Shown here: one piece after another, positions 34,649 through 43,405 of the stretch | How the letters are laid out: every line of letters begins with the position of its first letter | Numbering within the stretch: the first letter of the stretch is position 1 | Source: Aquilonibacter sp963703325 | GTDB taxonomy: Bacteria > Vulcanimicrobiota > Vulcanimicrobiia > Vulcanimicrobiales > Vulcanimicrobiaceae | Direction: 5' to 3' | Assembly: GCA_963703325.1 (NCBI GenBank) | Contig: OY969805.1 | Location: 620,001-684,000, forward strand | Length of the DNA stretch: 64,000 nucleotides | Made by a program: the position numbers and the translations under genes | The notes under the pieces: model-generated | Told to the model about the DNA's origin: nothing | What the model saw: the letters and a program-made list of their open reading frames with translations, nothing else | Database searches by the model: none

Positions 34649-36736
34649 CTACCTCAAGCGGAAGATCGCAACCGCGTCGCCGTAGGGGAAGCCGAGCTGG
34701 AAGTTTCCTCCGGCCGCTACGGCGATATATTGCGTGCCGTCAACTTGATACGTAATCGGCGGCGCGTTGACACCGGCCCCGAGATTGTAACGCCAGACTT
34801 TCTGTCCGGTCGTCGCATTAAACGCATCGAACCAGCCATTGCCTTCACCCATGAAGACGAGATTACCGCCGGTCGCAAGCGCACCGCCGATCAGCGGTTG
34901 CGGCGCCGTGTACTGCCAGGCAATCTTCCCGGTGTCCATGTTCACTGCAACAAACGGGCCGTTTTGAATCGCGCCTTTCTTCACGTTGGCAAACGCACTG
35001 CCGAGGCGGATTTGTCCGTTGCCCGCCGTGGGTGCGTTGGTCGTGAAGGTCATCAGCTGATTCATCGCCAGCACGTAGAGGTTGTGCGTCTGCGGCGAGT
35101 ACGCCGGCGGTGACCACTCCGCGCCGCCGTTTGCGCCGGGGAGCATGTCCACGCCCTTAGCCGTCGGCATCGAGAACATGTTCTTTGAGAACATCACGTA
35201 TGGAACAGATTTGCGAATCAGCTTGCCGGTACGGCGATCGACGATGAAGATCCAGCCGACTTTTCCGGCTTCGCCGGCGGCCGGAATCGTTTGCCCGTTC
35301 TGATGCACGTCAAACAGCACGGGATTGCTGACCGCGTCGTAGTCCCAGACGTCGTGCTTGACCTCTTGCAGATACCACTTCAACGTGCCAGTGTTTACGT
35401 CGAGCGCGACGATCGAGTCGCTGTAGAGATTATCGCCTTTACGCGAATCGCCGAAGAGATCGGGGTTGGGATTACCGGTGCTCAAGATCACGAGCCCGAG
35501 TTTGGGATCGATTGCCGGCGTCGTCCACGATGTGGCCCCGCCCGTCTTCCACGAATCGCCGGCGTAGGTCTTGGGGTCGGTCGACCACCATTGCCACTTC
35601 TTGGCGCCGGTGTTGGCGTCGAACGCAGCAACGAATCCACGCAGCGCCCACTCACCGCCGGCGCTGCCGACGATCACTTTGCCCTGATAGAGTTGCGGCG
35701 CCATCGTTTCTGAATAGCCGAGCGTCGGATCCGCAACGTTGACCTCCCACAGCAGTTTGCCGTTCGTCGCGTCGAGCGCGACGAGATTGTCGTCAAGCGT
35801 GACGAAATACACCTTGCCGTAGCCGACCGCGACCCCGCGGTTCACGGGCCCGCAGCAGATCTGGAACGAGCCGAGGTTGTAGGTGGTTTCCCAATAGCGC
35901 TCGCCGGTTGTGGCGTTGAGCGCCATGACTTTCATTTTATTGCTGACGACCGGAGTGGTGATGAACATCGTGCCGCCCACCACGATTGGCGTCGTTTCGA
36001 AACTTGCGGTCATGCCGGTTTGCACGATCGCGACGGGCGTTAACCCCGAAACGCTGCCGACGTTGACTTGCGAGAGCGGCGAATAGCGATCGTTGGAATA
36101 GCCGCGGCCGTCCAGCGTCCAATCCGCGGAGGCGCCGTCGGCGTTGCTCATCATCGCGTCGGAGACGTTGACGTTGCCCGAGATGCTGCCGTAGTCCACC
36201 GTCTCGGGCGGAGCGCCGCGCACGATCTCGTTACTGTTGGGCCCGCTGCTCGCCGATGCCATGCTCGCGGCGTTGGAGAGATTGACGCTGCCCAGGTTCG
36301 TCGCGTCGAGCGGATGCGAGCCGCTCGCAAACCCGTTCTGTTGCAACAGATACGCCGTCACCGAAAGGTATTGCGCTGCCGTTAGGCTTCCCGGCGCGTT
36401 AGCCGGCATCTGCTTGCTGATGAAATCATACATCTGCTGCCCGGTGCCGTACGCGACCAGCGATTTTGCAAAAACGGCGCCGGTGAGCGGCGGACCACTT
36501 TGGCCTTGCAGATTCGCCCCGTGACACGACGAGCAGCTCGACGAATAGACGGAAGCACCGTCGGACGCCTGATCTGCGGTAAACGAGCCCGCTCCACCCG
36601 CGGCGCCGGCGCTTGCGCTCGCGCTGCTCGCCGGATTCGACGACGCAGATGTGCTTGAGGTGTTGGCGGTGCTACACCCTCCGAGCACCAAGGCTGAAAT
36701 GATGACGGACGTCGCCATCCACATACGTACATGCAT
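34649..36736 (-). CDS. PQQ-dependent dehydrogenase with N-terminal cytochrome c
   Basis: A 695-residue lipoprotein (lipobox LGGC, cysteine 21). A Ser/Ala-rich linker leads to a cytochrome c domain with haem site CSSCH (68-72). A PQQ beta-propeller follows, with repeated DxxTGxxxW motifs and an adjacent-cysteine pair (ICCGPVNRG), the vicinal disulphide typical of PQQ alcohol dehydrogenases. The enzyme would oxidise alcohols outside the inner membrane and pass electrons via its own haem. Classical quinohaemoprotein dehydrogenases carry the cytochrome at the C-terminus, so the order is reversed. GAGG eight bases upstream supports the start. Confidence 0.9.
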   Translation of the reverse strand: MHVRMWMATSVIISALVLGGCSTANTSSTSASSNPASSASASAGAAGGAGSFTADQASDGASVYSSSCSSCHGANLQGQSGPPLTGAVFAKSLVAYGTGQQMYDFISKQMPANAPGSLTAAQYLSVTAYLLQQNGFASGSHPLDATNLGSVNLSNAASMASASSGPNSNEIVRGAPPETVDYGSISGNVNVSDAMMSNADGASADWTLDGRGYSNDRYSPLSQVNVGSVSGLTPVAIVQTGMTASFETTPIVVGGTMFITTPVVSNKMKVMALNATTGERYWETTYNLGSFQICCGPVNRGVAVGYGKVYFVTLDDNLVALDATNGKLLWEVNVADPTLGYSETMAPQLYQGKVIVGSAGGEWALRGFVAAFDANTGAKKWQWWSTDPKTYAGDSWKTGGATSWTTPAIDPKLGLVILSTGNPNPDLFGDSRKGDNLYSDSIVALDVNTGTLKWYLQEVKHDVWDYDAVSNPVLFDVHQNGQTIPAAGEAGKVGWIFIVDRRTGKLIRKSVPYVMFSKNMFSMPTAKGVDMLPGANGGAEWSPPAYSPQTHNLYVLAMNQLMTFTTNAPTAGNGQIRLGSAFANVKKGAIQNGPFVAVNMDTGKIAWQYTAPQPLIGGALATGGNLVFMGEGNGWFDAFNATTGQKVWRYNLGAGVNAPPITYQVDGTQYIAVAAGGNFQLGFPYGDAVAIFRLR

Positions 36737-36831
36737 CAGCGATACCTCATGACATAATTACAGTGTTTGGTGTGTTTGGGCGGCAACGCTTGCTTCTTCC
36801 CGCTTGGCACGCCATGTAAAACCTTGAACCG

Positions 36832-38100
36832 CTAGACCGACTCCAAGAGTGCCACCGATCCTTGCCCGCCGTCGGCACAGATGCTAACGATCGCGCGCGA
36901 ACCGGACGGCAATTGGGCCAGCTCTTTGACCGCCTGACTCATGATCCGTGCACCCGTCGCGCCGAACGGGTGGCCGAGCGCGATGCTACCGCCGTTGGGA
37001 TTGACGCGATCCCGCGGAAACGGCCCGAAATCCCGGTCGATGCCCACGCGTTCTCGCAGGAACGTGCGATCTTCCAAGAAGGCAATGTGCGCCAGCACCT
37101 GCGCGGCAAAGGCCTCGTGGATCTCCCACAGCGCAATATCCGAATAGTGCAAGCCGGCTCGCGCAAGCATGCGCGGAATGGCGTACGCGGGCGCCATCAA
37201 CAGCCCTTCGTTCCAGAGGTCGATCGACGCAATTTCCCAGTCGATCAGCTTCGCCCGCGGCAGAGCGGCCGGCAGACGTGCCAGACCGGCATCGGAGGCG
37301 ACCCATAGTCCGGCCGCGCCGTCGGTAAGCGGCGAGGAATTCCCCGCGGTGATCGTACCGTCGCGGCGGTCGAAGGCGGGCGCAAGGCGCGCGAGTTTTT
37401 CGAGCGAGGTATCGGGACGCGGAATCGTGTCACGCGTTGCTCCGCCCAGCGGAATCACGAGGTCGTTGAAAAAGCCGCGCTCCCACGCCGCGACGGCGTT
37501 ACGATGGCTCGCGAGCGACCAGGCGTCTTGCTCGGCGCGCGAGATCGTTCCCATCGCGCGAACGGTCATCTCCATGTGCTCGCCCATGCTCTTTCCGGTC
37601 GAGCGATTGGCGATGCTCGGAATGAACAGGCCGATCTTGGTTTGCGCAAGCGCACCAAGATGTTCGAACTTCTTGTCAACGCCCTTCGCAGCAAGAAAGC
37701 TGCGCAACCAGTCGGAGAGTGATTGCGACAGACCGATCTGCACGTGACTCAGACTCTCGGTGCCGCCGACGAGCGCGAGCGATCGATGTGCACCGTCGAG
37801 CATCGACGCGGCCTCGAGCGCGCCGATCATACTGGTCGAGCACGCCATGACGGTCGAAAACGCCGGAATCGTCGGATCGACCTTGGCATCGAGCAAGACT
37901 TCGCGCGCGATGTTGCTCCAGGTGAGGTTCGGGAGGACCGTACCCCAGGCAGCAAAATCGGGCTTCCCGCCGCCGAGTTGCCGGATCATTGCCTGCACCA
38001 CCGGCACGGACAGCTCGATCGCGTCGTAGGGCGCGAGCGAGCTGCCGGATCGTGCAAACGGCGTACGTAGGCCGGGTAGCAACCAGATCGTGTCACGCAT
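36832..38100 (-). CDS. Thiolase (acetyl-CoA acyltransferase)
   Basis: A 422-residue thiolase of the FadI-like type. The nucleophilic cysteine is C87 in VMACSTS. EIHEAFAAQ and GHPFGATGAR carry the catalytic histidines, and CADGGQGS the second cysteine. It would cleave or form 3-ketoacyl-CoA in fatty acid or acetoacetyl-CoA metabolism. The ATG at 38100 is preferred over the adjacent GTG because GAGGG lies seven bases upstream. The region holds other genes for acetoacetate and hydroxyacid metabolism, but no beta-oxidation partner is adjacent. Confidence 0.92.
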   Translation of the reverse strand: MRDTIWLLPGLRTPFARSGSSLAPYDAIELSVPVVQAMIRQLGGGKPDFAAWGTVLPNLTWSNIAREVLLDAKVDPTIPAFSTVMACSTSMIGALEAASMLDGAHRSLALVGGTESLSHVQIGLSQSLSDWLRSFLAAKGVDKKFEHLGALAQTKIGLFIPSIANRSTGKSMGEHMEMTVRAMGTISRAEQDAWSLASHRNAVAAWERGFFNDLVIPLGGATRDTIPRPDTSLEKLARLAPAFDRRDGTITAGNSSPLTDGAAGLWVASDAGLARLPAALPRAKLIDWEIASIDLWNEGLLMAPAYAIPRMLARAGLHYSDIALWEIHEAFAAQVLAHIAFLEDRTFLRERVGIDRDFGPFPRDRVNPNGGSIALGHPFGATGARIMSQAVKELAQLPSGSRAIVSICADGGQGSVALLESV

Positions 38101-38140
38101 CACGCTGCCCTCGACAGCGTGAGCTATCTACCGAGTTGCG

Positions 38141-38818
38141 CTAGTTGCAGGAGACCGCGATGATTTGCTGGCCGGGCGAAAGGTCGAGCGTGCTACTTCC
38201 GCCCAGAGCCATTGCCGGTATCGTAACGCTGTTACCCGCCGGAGTACCGGTTGCGACACTTCCCCACGCAAAGCCACCACCGTTGTTCGCATAGACGTCG
38301 AGCGAGCACGAGGTGGCAGCGCCCAAACCGTTGGTGTCGGTCAGGACGACTTTGGGCGTCGACGAGCCAAACTGGATGTCATTCGTCGTTGGATTGTAGA
38401 ACGAGCCATAGATGATGGGCGTATTCGCGGTCGCGTTGTCAGCGGGCGAAATCGCCGGTGTAATGTCGCCATTGTTGAAGCCAAGATTGACGTCGATGGT
38501 TCCGCTGCCTCCGGTATTCGCGGAGAACGTCCCGGTCAGCGTTACGGCGCCCTGCGTCAGCGTCACCGTTGGATTGGTGGACGGCATCGTCGCCTGCGGC
38601 GCCGGGAACGCGTATTGCGGCGTGGGCGCCGAGCTCGGACTTGCCGACGCGGAAGCCGATGACGAGGGTGAGGCCGACGCTGAAGCTGTCGCGCTCGGCT
38701 TTGCCGTTGCCGGGGTGCTGGTGCTGCTGCCGCCGCCGCATGCCGCGACCGCGAGTGCTAGTGCAAAAGCACCATAGAAGAAACTTGAGCGATAAAATGT
38801 TTGCTGCATGGGCTGCAT
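38141..38818 (-). CDS. Lipoprotein with Ser/Ala linker
   Basis: A 225-residue protein with a lipoprotein signal (LAVAACGGG, cysteine 27), then a 40-residue linker of Ser-Ala-Pro repeats, then a beta-rich domain with two cysteines (ATSCSLDVY and the terminal AVSCN). No family is recognised. The linker suggests the domain stands off the membrane surface. It lies between the thiolase and the large regulator on the same strand, but with a weak ribosome binding site. Confidence 0.7.
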   Translation of the reverse strand: MQPMQQTFYRSSFFYGAFALALAVAACGGGSSTSTPATAKPSATASASASPSSSASASASPSSAPTPQYAFPAPQATMPSTNPTVTLTQGAVTLTGTFSANTGGSGTIDVNLGFNNGDITPAISPADNATANTPIIYGSFYNPTTNDIQFGSSTPKVVLTDTNGLGAATSCSLDVYANNGGGFAWGSVATGTPAGNSVTIPAMALGGSSTLDLSPGQQIIAVSCN

Positions 38819-38833
38819 CGTAGCAGCGAGCCG

Positions 38834-41665
38834 CTACAGTGGCGTGACAAGTTCGCTCAGTTTTGCCGAAGGCTGAGAATTGAGTTCGCTCGCAAGCAAT
38901 GCTGAGAATTTTCGATACGACCGGCGTGCCGACGCCGTGTCACCCGAGGCGAGCGACGCGCGGATCAGCACCTCCCACGCCGCTTCGTCATACGAATCAA
39001 ACGCGATCAAACGGTCCGCGTAGGTGCGCGCCTCCGACGGCGAGCCGCGCTCGATCGCATCGCCGGCCAAGAGCAGCGCGGCGCGGCGAGATAGCTCCAA
39101 CGCGCGACCCGCATATGGCGCGAACCATTCCCACGCGCTCATCGATGCAGGAACCTCGTAGCCGTGGGATTGGACGTATCGCGACAGCCGCTCGCGCATC
39201 GCCTCGTCAAAGGTTCGCCGGTCGCCCGCAGCCTTCAACATGTCTTCAACGTCGTCGAGGTCGACGCGCGCGTACGGAGCGATTTGATAGTCACCGGATT
39301 CCAACAACGTTATGATCTGCGGATCACCCGTGCGCGTGCGGATCCGGCTGACGTACACGCGCAGTACTGAAGGCGACCGCTCCGAGCTTTCAGGCCAAAT
39401 CATTTCGAGTAATTCCGCGCGACTGCACGGACGCTGTGCGAGCGCAAGATAAAACAGCAGCTCGCGTTCGCGCGGAGCAAGCCGAATCGTCGTGACGCCG
39501 ATTCTCACCGTGCCGGTTGAAACGGAGATCTCCGGCGCCTCCGTATCGCGTACGCGCCGCGCAGTCGGCTCGTCGCGAAGACGCTGCACCAGCGGCTCGA
39601 GCAAGCCGAGATTCGAGCTGCCATTGCCATAGGCTTCGATCGACGCGCGCAGCGCCGCTGAATCTGTCCGTCGCGCCCACTGCATGGCGCGCTCGACCAT
39701 TTCAGCCCGAATGCGTGGCTCGCATTCCGCCAGTGCGATCGCGCTCACCGCGCAGCACGCCGGTTCGTCCGCATTCTTGGCCGCCTCCAGCGCCGCGTCG
39801 GCAAAGCGCATGCGTTCGCCGCGCGGCGCGCGTCCACACGCGATAAGCGCGGCATAGTGCCGAAAACGAAATCGCTCGAACGTTTCCTCGCGCAGCGCCA
39901 GCGATATGTCGCCGCGCACGGCGTTGCGCAACACCTCTGTTCCCAGCGCGGTGTTCGGCGCAATCGCGCGTTCGAGCTCGCGCGCGTACTGCGCCATCAG
40001 CGCATCCTCGCCGGCGAACCAGGCGCCGAACAACGCCTCCTGCAAGGCCAGTGCGCGAACGACCGCGACACCCGATTCATTCGCAAGCGCAATAGAGCGG
40101 TCGAGTGTTGCGCGCTGTTCCCCGCGTTCTCCATTGAAATGCTGCGCGCGGGCGACGATCTCTTCGAGGCCGATGGCCCGCGTCGTCAGGACGTTTTCGA
40201 AGTCCGGCTCGGCACCGCGCCAAAGTTCCAACGCGTGCGTGAATTGTCCCTGGCGCGTCGCGACAGCCCCACGCATGAGTTGCGCCACCGAGTTGTACCG
40301 CGCCGGCAACGCATCGTCGCCCCACGAGAATTTCGCGAGCACGGCGAGCGCGTCGTCGTGCCGTCCGAGGTTGGTCAGGATGTTTGCGAGGCCCGTCAAG
40401 ACGTTGACGCGCGTCTCGAGCGTCGTGCGCTCGTCGAGGCGCTCACGTACCGCAAGGGCCTCATAGAGCCACTGGCGCTGTGATATTGCAATCGATCGGT
40501 TGGTCAGCGCATTCGACCAGATCGATGGATGACGCAGCAGCACCGGAACGTCAAACCCGCTGACGATCTCGGCGAAACGCGGCGGCAGCTCGTCAGCGAA
40601 GAGGACGGCTTTGCCCTCGAGCAGTCCGGCAGCGCTATCATTGTCTCCCGCAAGCTGATACAGTTGCGCCGAACGAAGCGCGTCGCTCGATGCCAGGCGT
40701 TGCGCTGCGAGCAGCAGGAGCTCGCGGCAGCGCTGCGCATAGCGTTCGCGGAGCATCGTACGAACGAGCGGATGCGCCTCGTACGAACCTTCGACCAGAC
40801 GATACACGAACGCCGAGGCGGCAGCAGCGGTCGCCAAAGCCTCCGGAGCACTTGGATCGTCTAGCACGAGTTCGACTTCTCGGCCGGTTGCGCTCGGGAT
40901 CGCCGCCACCGCCAAGAGACGCTGAAATTGTGCCGGCACCAGTGCGGCGAGTGCTTCTTGCGCTAAATAATCGTAGAGGTCCGAGAAGTCTAGCGCCTCA
41001 GCGCGCTCGAGCGCAACATTCAAACGCGCGGCGCGCGCCAGCCGCTCGAAGAGGAGGACCGCGACGGGCCAGCCGCGCGTGATCTCGGCTACGCGATCGA
41101 CGGTGCGAAGGGGAACGCTGGTTTCACGGAACGCCTCGCGGATCTCGCTCTCGTCGAACGCAAGCTCGCCCTCTCGCAGGGTGAGCACCTCGTGCGGTGG
41201 CGCGAACCGCCCCAACCCCAGCGGCGGACTGCGACGCGAACAGATGGCAATGTTCCGCTGCGCGGGCGTCCGCGCGAGCAGGCGACCCAAGAATTCCATT
41301 GCATCGCTGTTATCGATGGCTTCCTCGAGATTCTCGAAGACAAACGTTGCATGATCGTACGGGCGGCCCCAAAGGTCGGCCACGAACTCGGTCCATACGG
41401 TCGCGTCGCCGGCCGCCGCGATGCGTTGTTCTGCAACGCGCGCTTCGGCACGCGCATCGCCGGCTACAAGTGCGGCAGCGGTGCGCTGGGCGAAATCGAT
41501 GACGTCGCGTGTTTCACGGCAGTCGCACACGGCCGATGTGCCGAGCGTACGAGCGTACGTGCGCACGACGCTGCTTTTGGCGTAGCCGGCCGTCGCGATC
41601 GCCGCCAAAAACCTCGGTGAACGCGCAGAAAGGAGGCTCTCCAGGCGCGGACGGTCGAGCCTCAT
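38834..41665 (-). CDS. MalT/BTAD-like large transcriptional regulator
   Basis: A 943-residue regulator. The N-terminal half is an NB-ARC/STAND-type ATPase region with LSAR...ATAGYAKSS in the Walker A position (degenerate: alanine replaces the glycine before lysine) and FENLEEA in place of Walker B. TPR-like helical repeats follow. Near residues 715-785 is an OmpR-type winged helix (APRERELLFYLALAQRPCSRAEL, then LRVYVSRIRTR), and then a bacterial transcriptional activation domain to the end. STAND regulators bind an inducer plus ATP and then activate genes; the odd P-loop may mean weaker nucleotide binding. It lies 21 bp downstream of the flagellin gene on the same strand. Confidence 0.82.
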   Translation of the reverse strand: MRLDRPRLESLLSARSPRFLAAIATAGYAKSSVVRTYARTLGTSAVCDCRETRDVIDFAQRTAAALVAGDARAEARVAEQRIAAAGDATVWTEFVADLWGRPYDHATFVFENLEEAIDNSDAMEFLGRLLARTPAQRNIAICSRRSPPLGLGRFAPPHEVLTLREGELAFDESEIREAFRETSVPLRTVDRVAEITRGWPVAVLLFERLARAARLNVALERAEALDFSDLYDYLAQEALAALVPAQFQRLLAVAAIPSATGREVELVLDDPSAPEALATAAAASAFVYRLVEGSYEAHPLVRTMLRERYAQRCRELLLLAAQRLASSDALRSAQLYQLAGDNDSAAGLLEGKAVLFADELPPRFAEIVSGFDVPVLLRHPSIWSNALTNRSIAISQRQWLYEALAVRERLDERTTLETRVNVLTGLANILTNLGRHDDALAVLAKFSWGDDALPARYNSVAQLMRGAVATRQGQFTHALELWRGAEPDFENVLTTRAIGLEEIVARAQHFNGERGEQRATLDRSIALANESGVAVVRALALQEALFGAWFAGEDALMAQYARELERAIAPNTALGTEVLRNAVRGDISLALREETFERFRFRHYAALIACGRAPRGERMRFADAALEAAKNADEPACCAVSAIALAECEPRIRAEMVERAMQWARRTDSAALRASIEAYGNGSSNLGLLEPLVQRLRDEPTARRVRDTEAPEISVSTGTVRIGVTTIRLAPRERELLFYLALAQRPCSRAELLEMIWPESSERSPSVLRVYVSRIRTRTGDPQIITLLESGDYQIAPYARVDLDDVEDMLKAAGDRRTFDEAMRERLSRYVQSHGYEVPASMSAWEWFAPYAGRALELSRRAALLLAGDAIERGSPSEARTYADRLIAFDSYDEAAWEVLIRASLASGDTASARRSYRKFSALLASELNSQPSAKLSELVTPL

Positions 41666-41686
41666 CGGAAGCTCTAGTGGTCTGCG

Positions 41687-42886
41687 TTAGCCAAAGAGGC
41701 CGAGAACTGCTGACGCGTTGACGTTGTTTTTCGCCTGCAACGCGAACTGAATCTGCTGTTGCAGTTGCGAGAGCGTCGACTGTGTGACGCCTTGTCCGTA
41801 GTTCTCGTCGGTAATGGTTGACGCGGCGCTGGTGAGATTGTTGGCGTACGCATCGTTCGCTTGCGCGGCGGTCTGTAGCGCGACCTGTTGGGCGCCGAGT
41901 TGCGCTTGTGCCGTCGTGAGCGAATTGAGCGCATTTTGAATCTGACCGATCGCCTGCGTTGAACTCAGGCTACTCGAGAGGTTGACGTTGTTGATTTGCA
42001 GCGTCGTCGAGCTGACGCCGGGTATCGCAACGTTGGTCGAGTTGCCTTCGTTGGCGCCGCTCTGCACGGTGAGCGCGCTGTTCTGCGAATTCGCCGGTGT
42101 TGCTTGCGCTATCTGAATCGTTGCCGTCTGTCCGACGTCGGCAAGCGAGATGTTGCCGACTTGCACGTTGACGTTCTCGACGCCGGTAATCGTTCCGCCG
42201 GAAGCAACCGGACCCGTCGTTACGGTTTGGCCGGTCGCGTTGTCGCGAACCGTTGCGACCGCAGCGGCGACGCCGTTGTTGTTGATCACCTGCACTTGAA
42301 TCGTCGAATTCGTCGTGGACGTTCCACCGAAACCTTGCGCGGCGCCGGCCGGCGGCGTCTGGAAATTCGCATTCGCGGCCGTGACTTGCGTCACCACCGT
42401 TCCACCGTTTTGCACGATGTCGTTGTTCGTCACCTTGGCAGTGGTTTGCGTTCCGGCTTGCGGACCCGCAAGCGTTCCGTTGAGTAGCGGCTGGCCGTTA
42501 AAATTGACTGACGAAGCGATCGTATTCGCCTGCTGGACGAGCTGATTGCTCTCCGCTTGCAAATCCGCGCGATCGGCTGGGCTCAGGAACGAATTGACGC
42601 CTTGCACGGCGAGATTGTTGACCTGTTGCAGGACACCGGTCAACTGCTGCAACGCACCTTGCGCGACGTTGGTCGCGTTGTACGCCTCTTGAATGTTGTC
42701 CGAAGCCGTGGTCGCCGCGGCCGCTTGGGTGTTGAGCGAGGTCGCGATCGCATAACCGGCCGCGTCGTCGGCGGCGCTGTTGACGCGCTTACCGCTCGAA
42801 AGCTGATTGAATTGCTGCAGCAGACTCTCTTGAGTCTGCCCGGTCTGGTTGACCAACGAGTTATTCAAGGTCGTGATCGATGCCAT
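41687..42886 (-). CDS. fliC: Flagellin
   Basis: A 399-residue flagellin. The N-terminal D0/D1 region (NQLSSGKRVNSAADDAAGYAI) and the C-terminal D1/D0 helix (AQLGAQQVALQTAAQANDA to the terminus) are conserved; the middle is a variable Asn/Thr-rich beta domain. It polymerises into the filament after type III export. No other flagellar gene is in the window, so this is a solitary flagellin locus. GGAGG is two bases before the ATG, and a TATAAT lies nine bases upstream. Confidence 0.93.
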   Translation of the reverse strand: MASITTLNNSLVNQTGQTQESLLQQFNQLSSGKRVNSAADDAAGYAIATSLNTQAAAATTASDNIQEAYNATNVAQGALQQLTGVLQQVNNLAVQGVNSFLSPADRADLQAESNQLVQQANTIASSVNFNGQPLLNGTLAGPQAGTQTTAKVTNNDIVQNGGTVVTQVTAANANFQTPPAGAAQGFGGTSTTNSTIQVQVINNNGVAAAVATVRDNATGQTVTTGPVASGGTITGVENVNVQVGNISLADVGQTATIQIAQATPANSQNSALTVQSGANEGNSTNVAIPGVSSTTLQINNVNLSSSLSSTQAIGQIQNALNSLTTAQAQLGAQQVALQTAAQANDAYANNLTSAASTITDENYGQGVTQSTLSQLQQQIQFALQAKNNVNASAVLGLFG

Positions 42887-42895
42887 GGCCTCCAG

Positions 42896-42904
42896 ATTAT
42901 AGCA
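42896..42904 (-). promoter_or_regulatory. Extended -10 element before flagellin
   Basis: On the minus strand the sequence reads TGCTATAAT, a perfect extended -10, ending nine bases before the flagellin ATG. No matching -35 is seen 17 bases upstream. If used, transcription would start at or just before the ATG, leaving little or no leader. Confidence 0.5.
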
Positions 42905-42964
42905 GAACTCGCCTTGCCGCCCCCCATAAACGCGCCTTTAACGTTGCCGTATCTTTACAGAGCG

Positions 42965-43405
42965 TTACTCGTAGCGAATCTCGTCGATCGTGTACTCGAT
43001 CGGGCCGGCCGGCCGGACCACGACGACCCGCTCGCCCACCCGATGATCGGTCAAGGCGCGGGCAATCGGCGACTCCCAGCTGATCGTCCCGCGCAGCGGG
43101 TCGGCCTCGTCCTCGCCGACGATCCGGACGCGCAGCTCGTGGCCGGTAGCATCGTGGGCGCGGACGCTGGCGCCGAACTCCACCATGCCCTGCGGATGCG
43201 CCGACGGGTCGATCACGATTGCCGAATCGACGCGCTCGGCAAGGTATGAGGTTTCGCGCGCATCCCCGGCCGCTTGCGCGCGGGCCAGATTCTCACGCAA
43301 AAGCTCGAGCCCTCGGGGCGTCACGTAGTTCGGTAGCGTGCTGACGGGGCGTTGGAGCCGAGGTTCCGGCCCGTCGCTATCGTCTTTCACGAATGCGCGG
43401 CTCAT
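42965..43405 (-). CDS. GreA/GreB-family transcript cleavage factor
   Basis: A 146-residue protein that begins MSRAFVKDD and PNYVTPRGLELL, the start typical of GreB-like proteins. The N-terminal coiled coil is followed by the FKBP-like C-terminal domain (VEFGASVRAHDATG, GEDEADPLRGTISWESPIARAL). Gre factors enter the RNA polymerase secondary channel and rescue backtracked complexes. The acidic tip expected in the coiled coil is not plainly preserved, so activity may differ. The ATG overlaps the stop of the sugar transporter gene by four bases; the frame also opens upstream inside that gene. Confidence 0.85.
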   Translation of the reverse strand: MSRAFVKDDSDGPEPRLQRPVSTLPNYVTPRGLELLRENLARAQAAGDARETSYLAERVDSAIVIDPSAHPQGMVEFGASVRAHDATGHELRVRIVGEDEADPLRGTISWESPIARALTDHRVGERVVVVRPAGPIEYTIDEIRYE

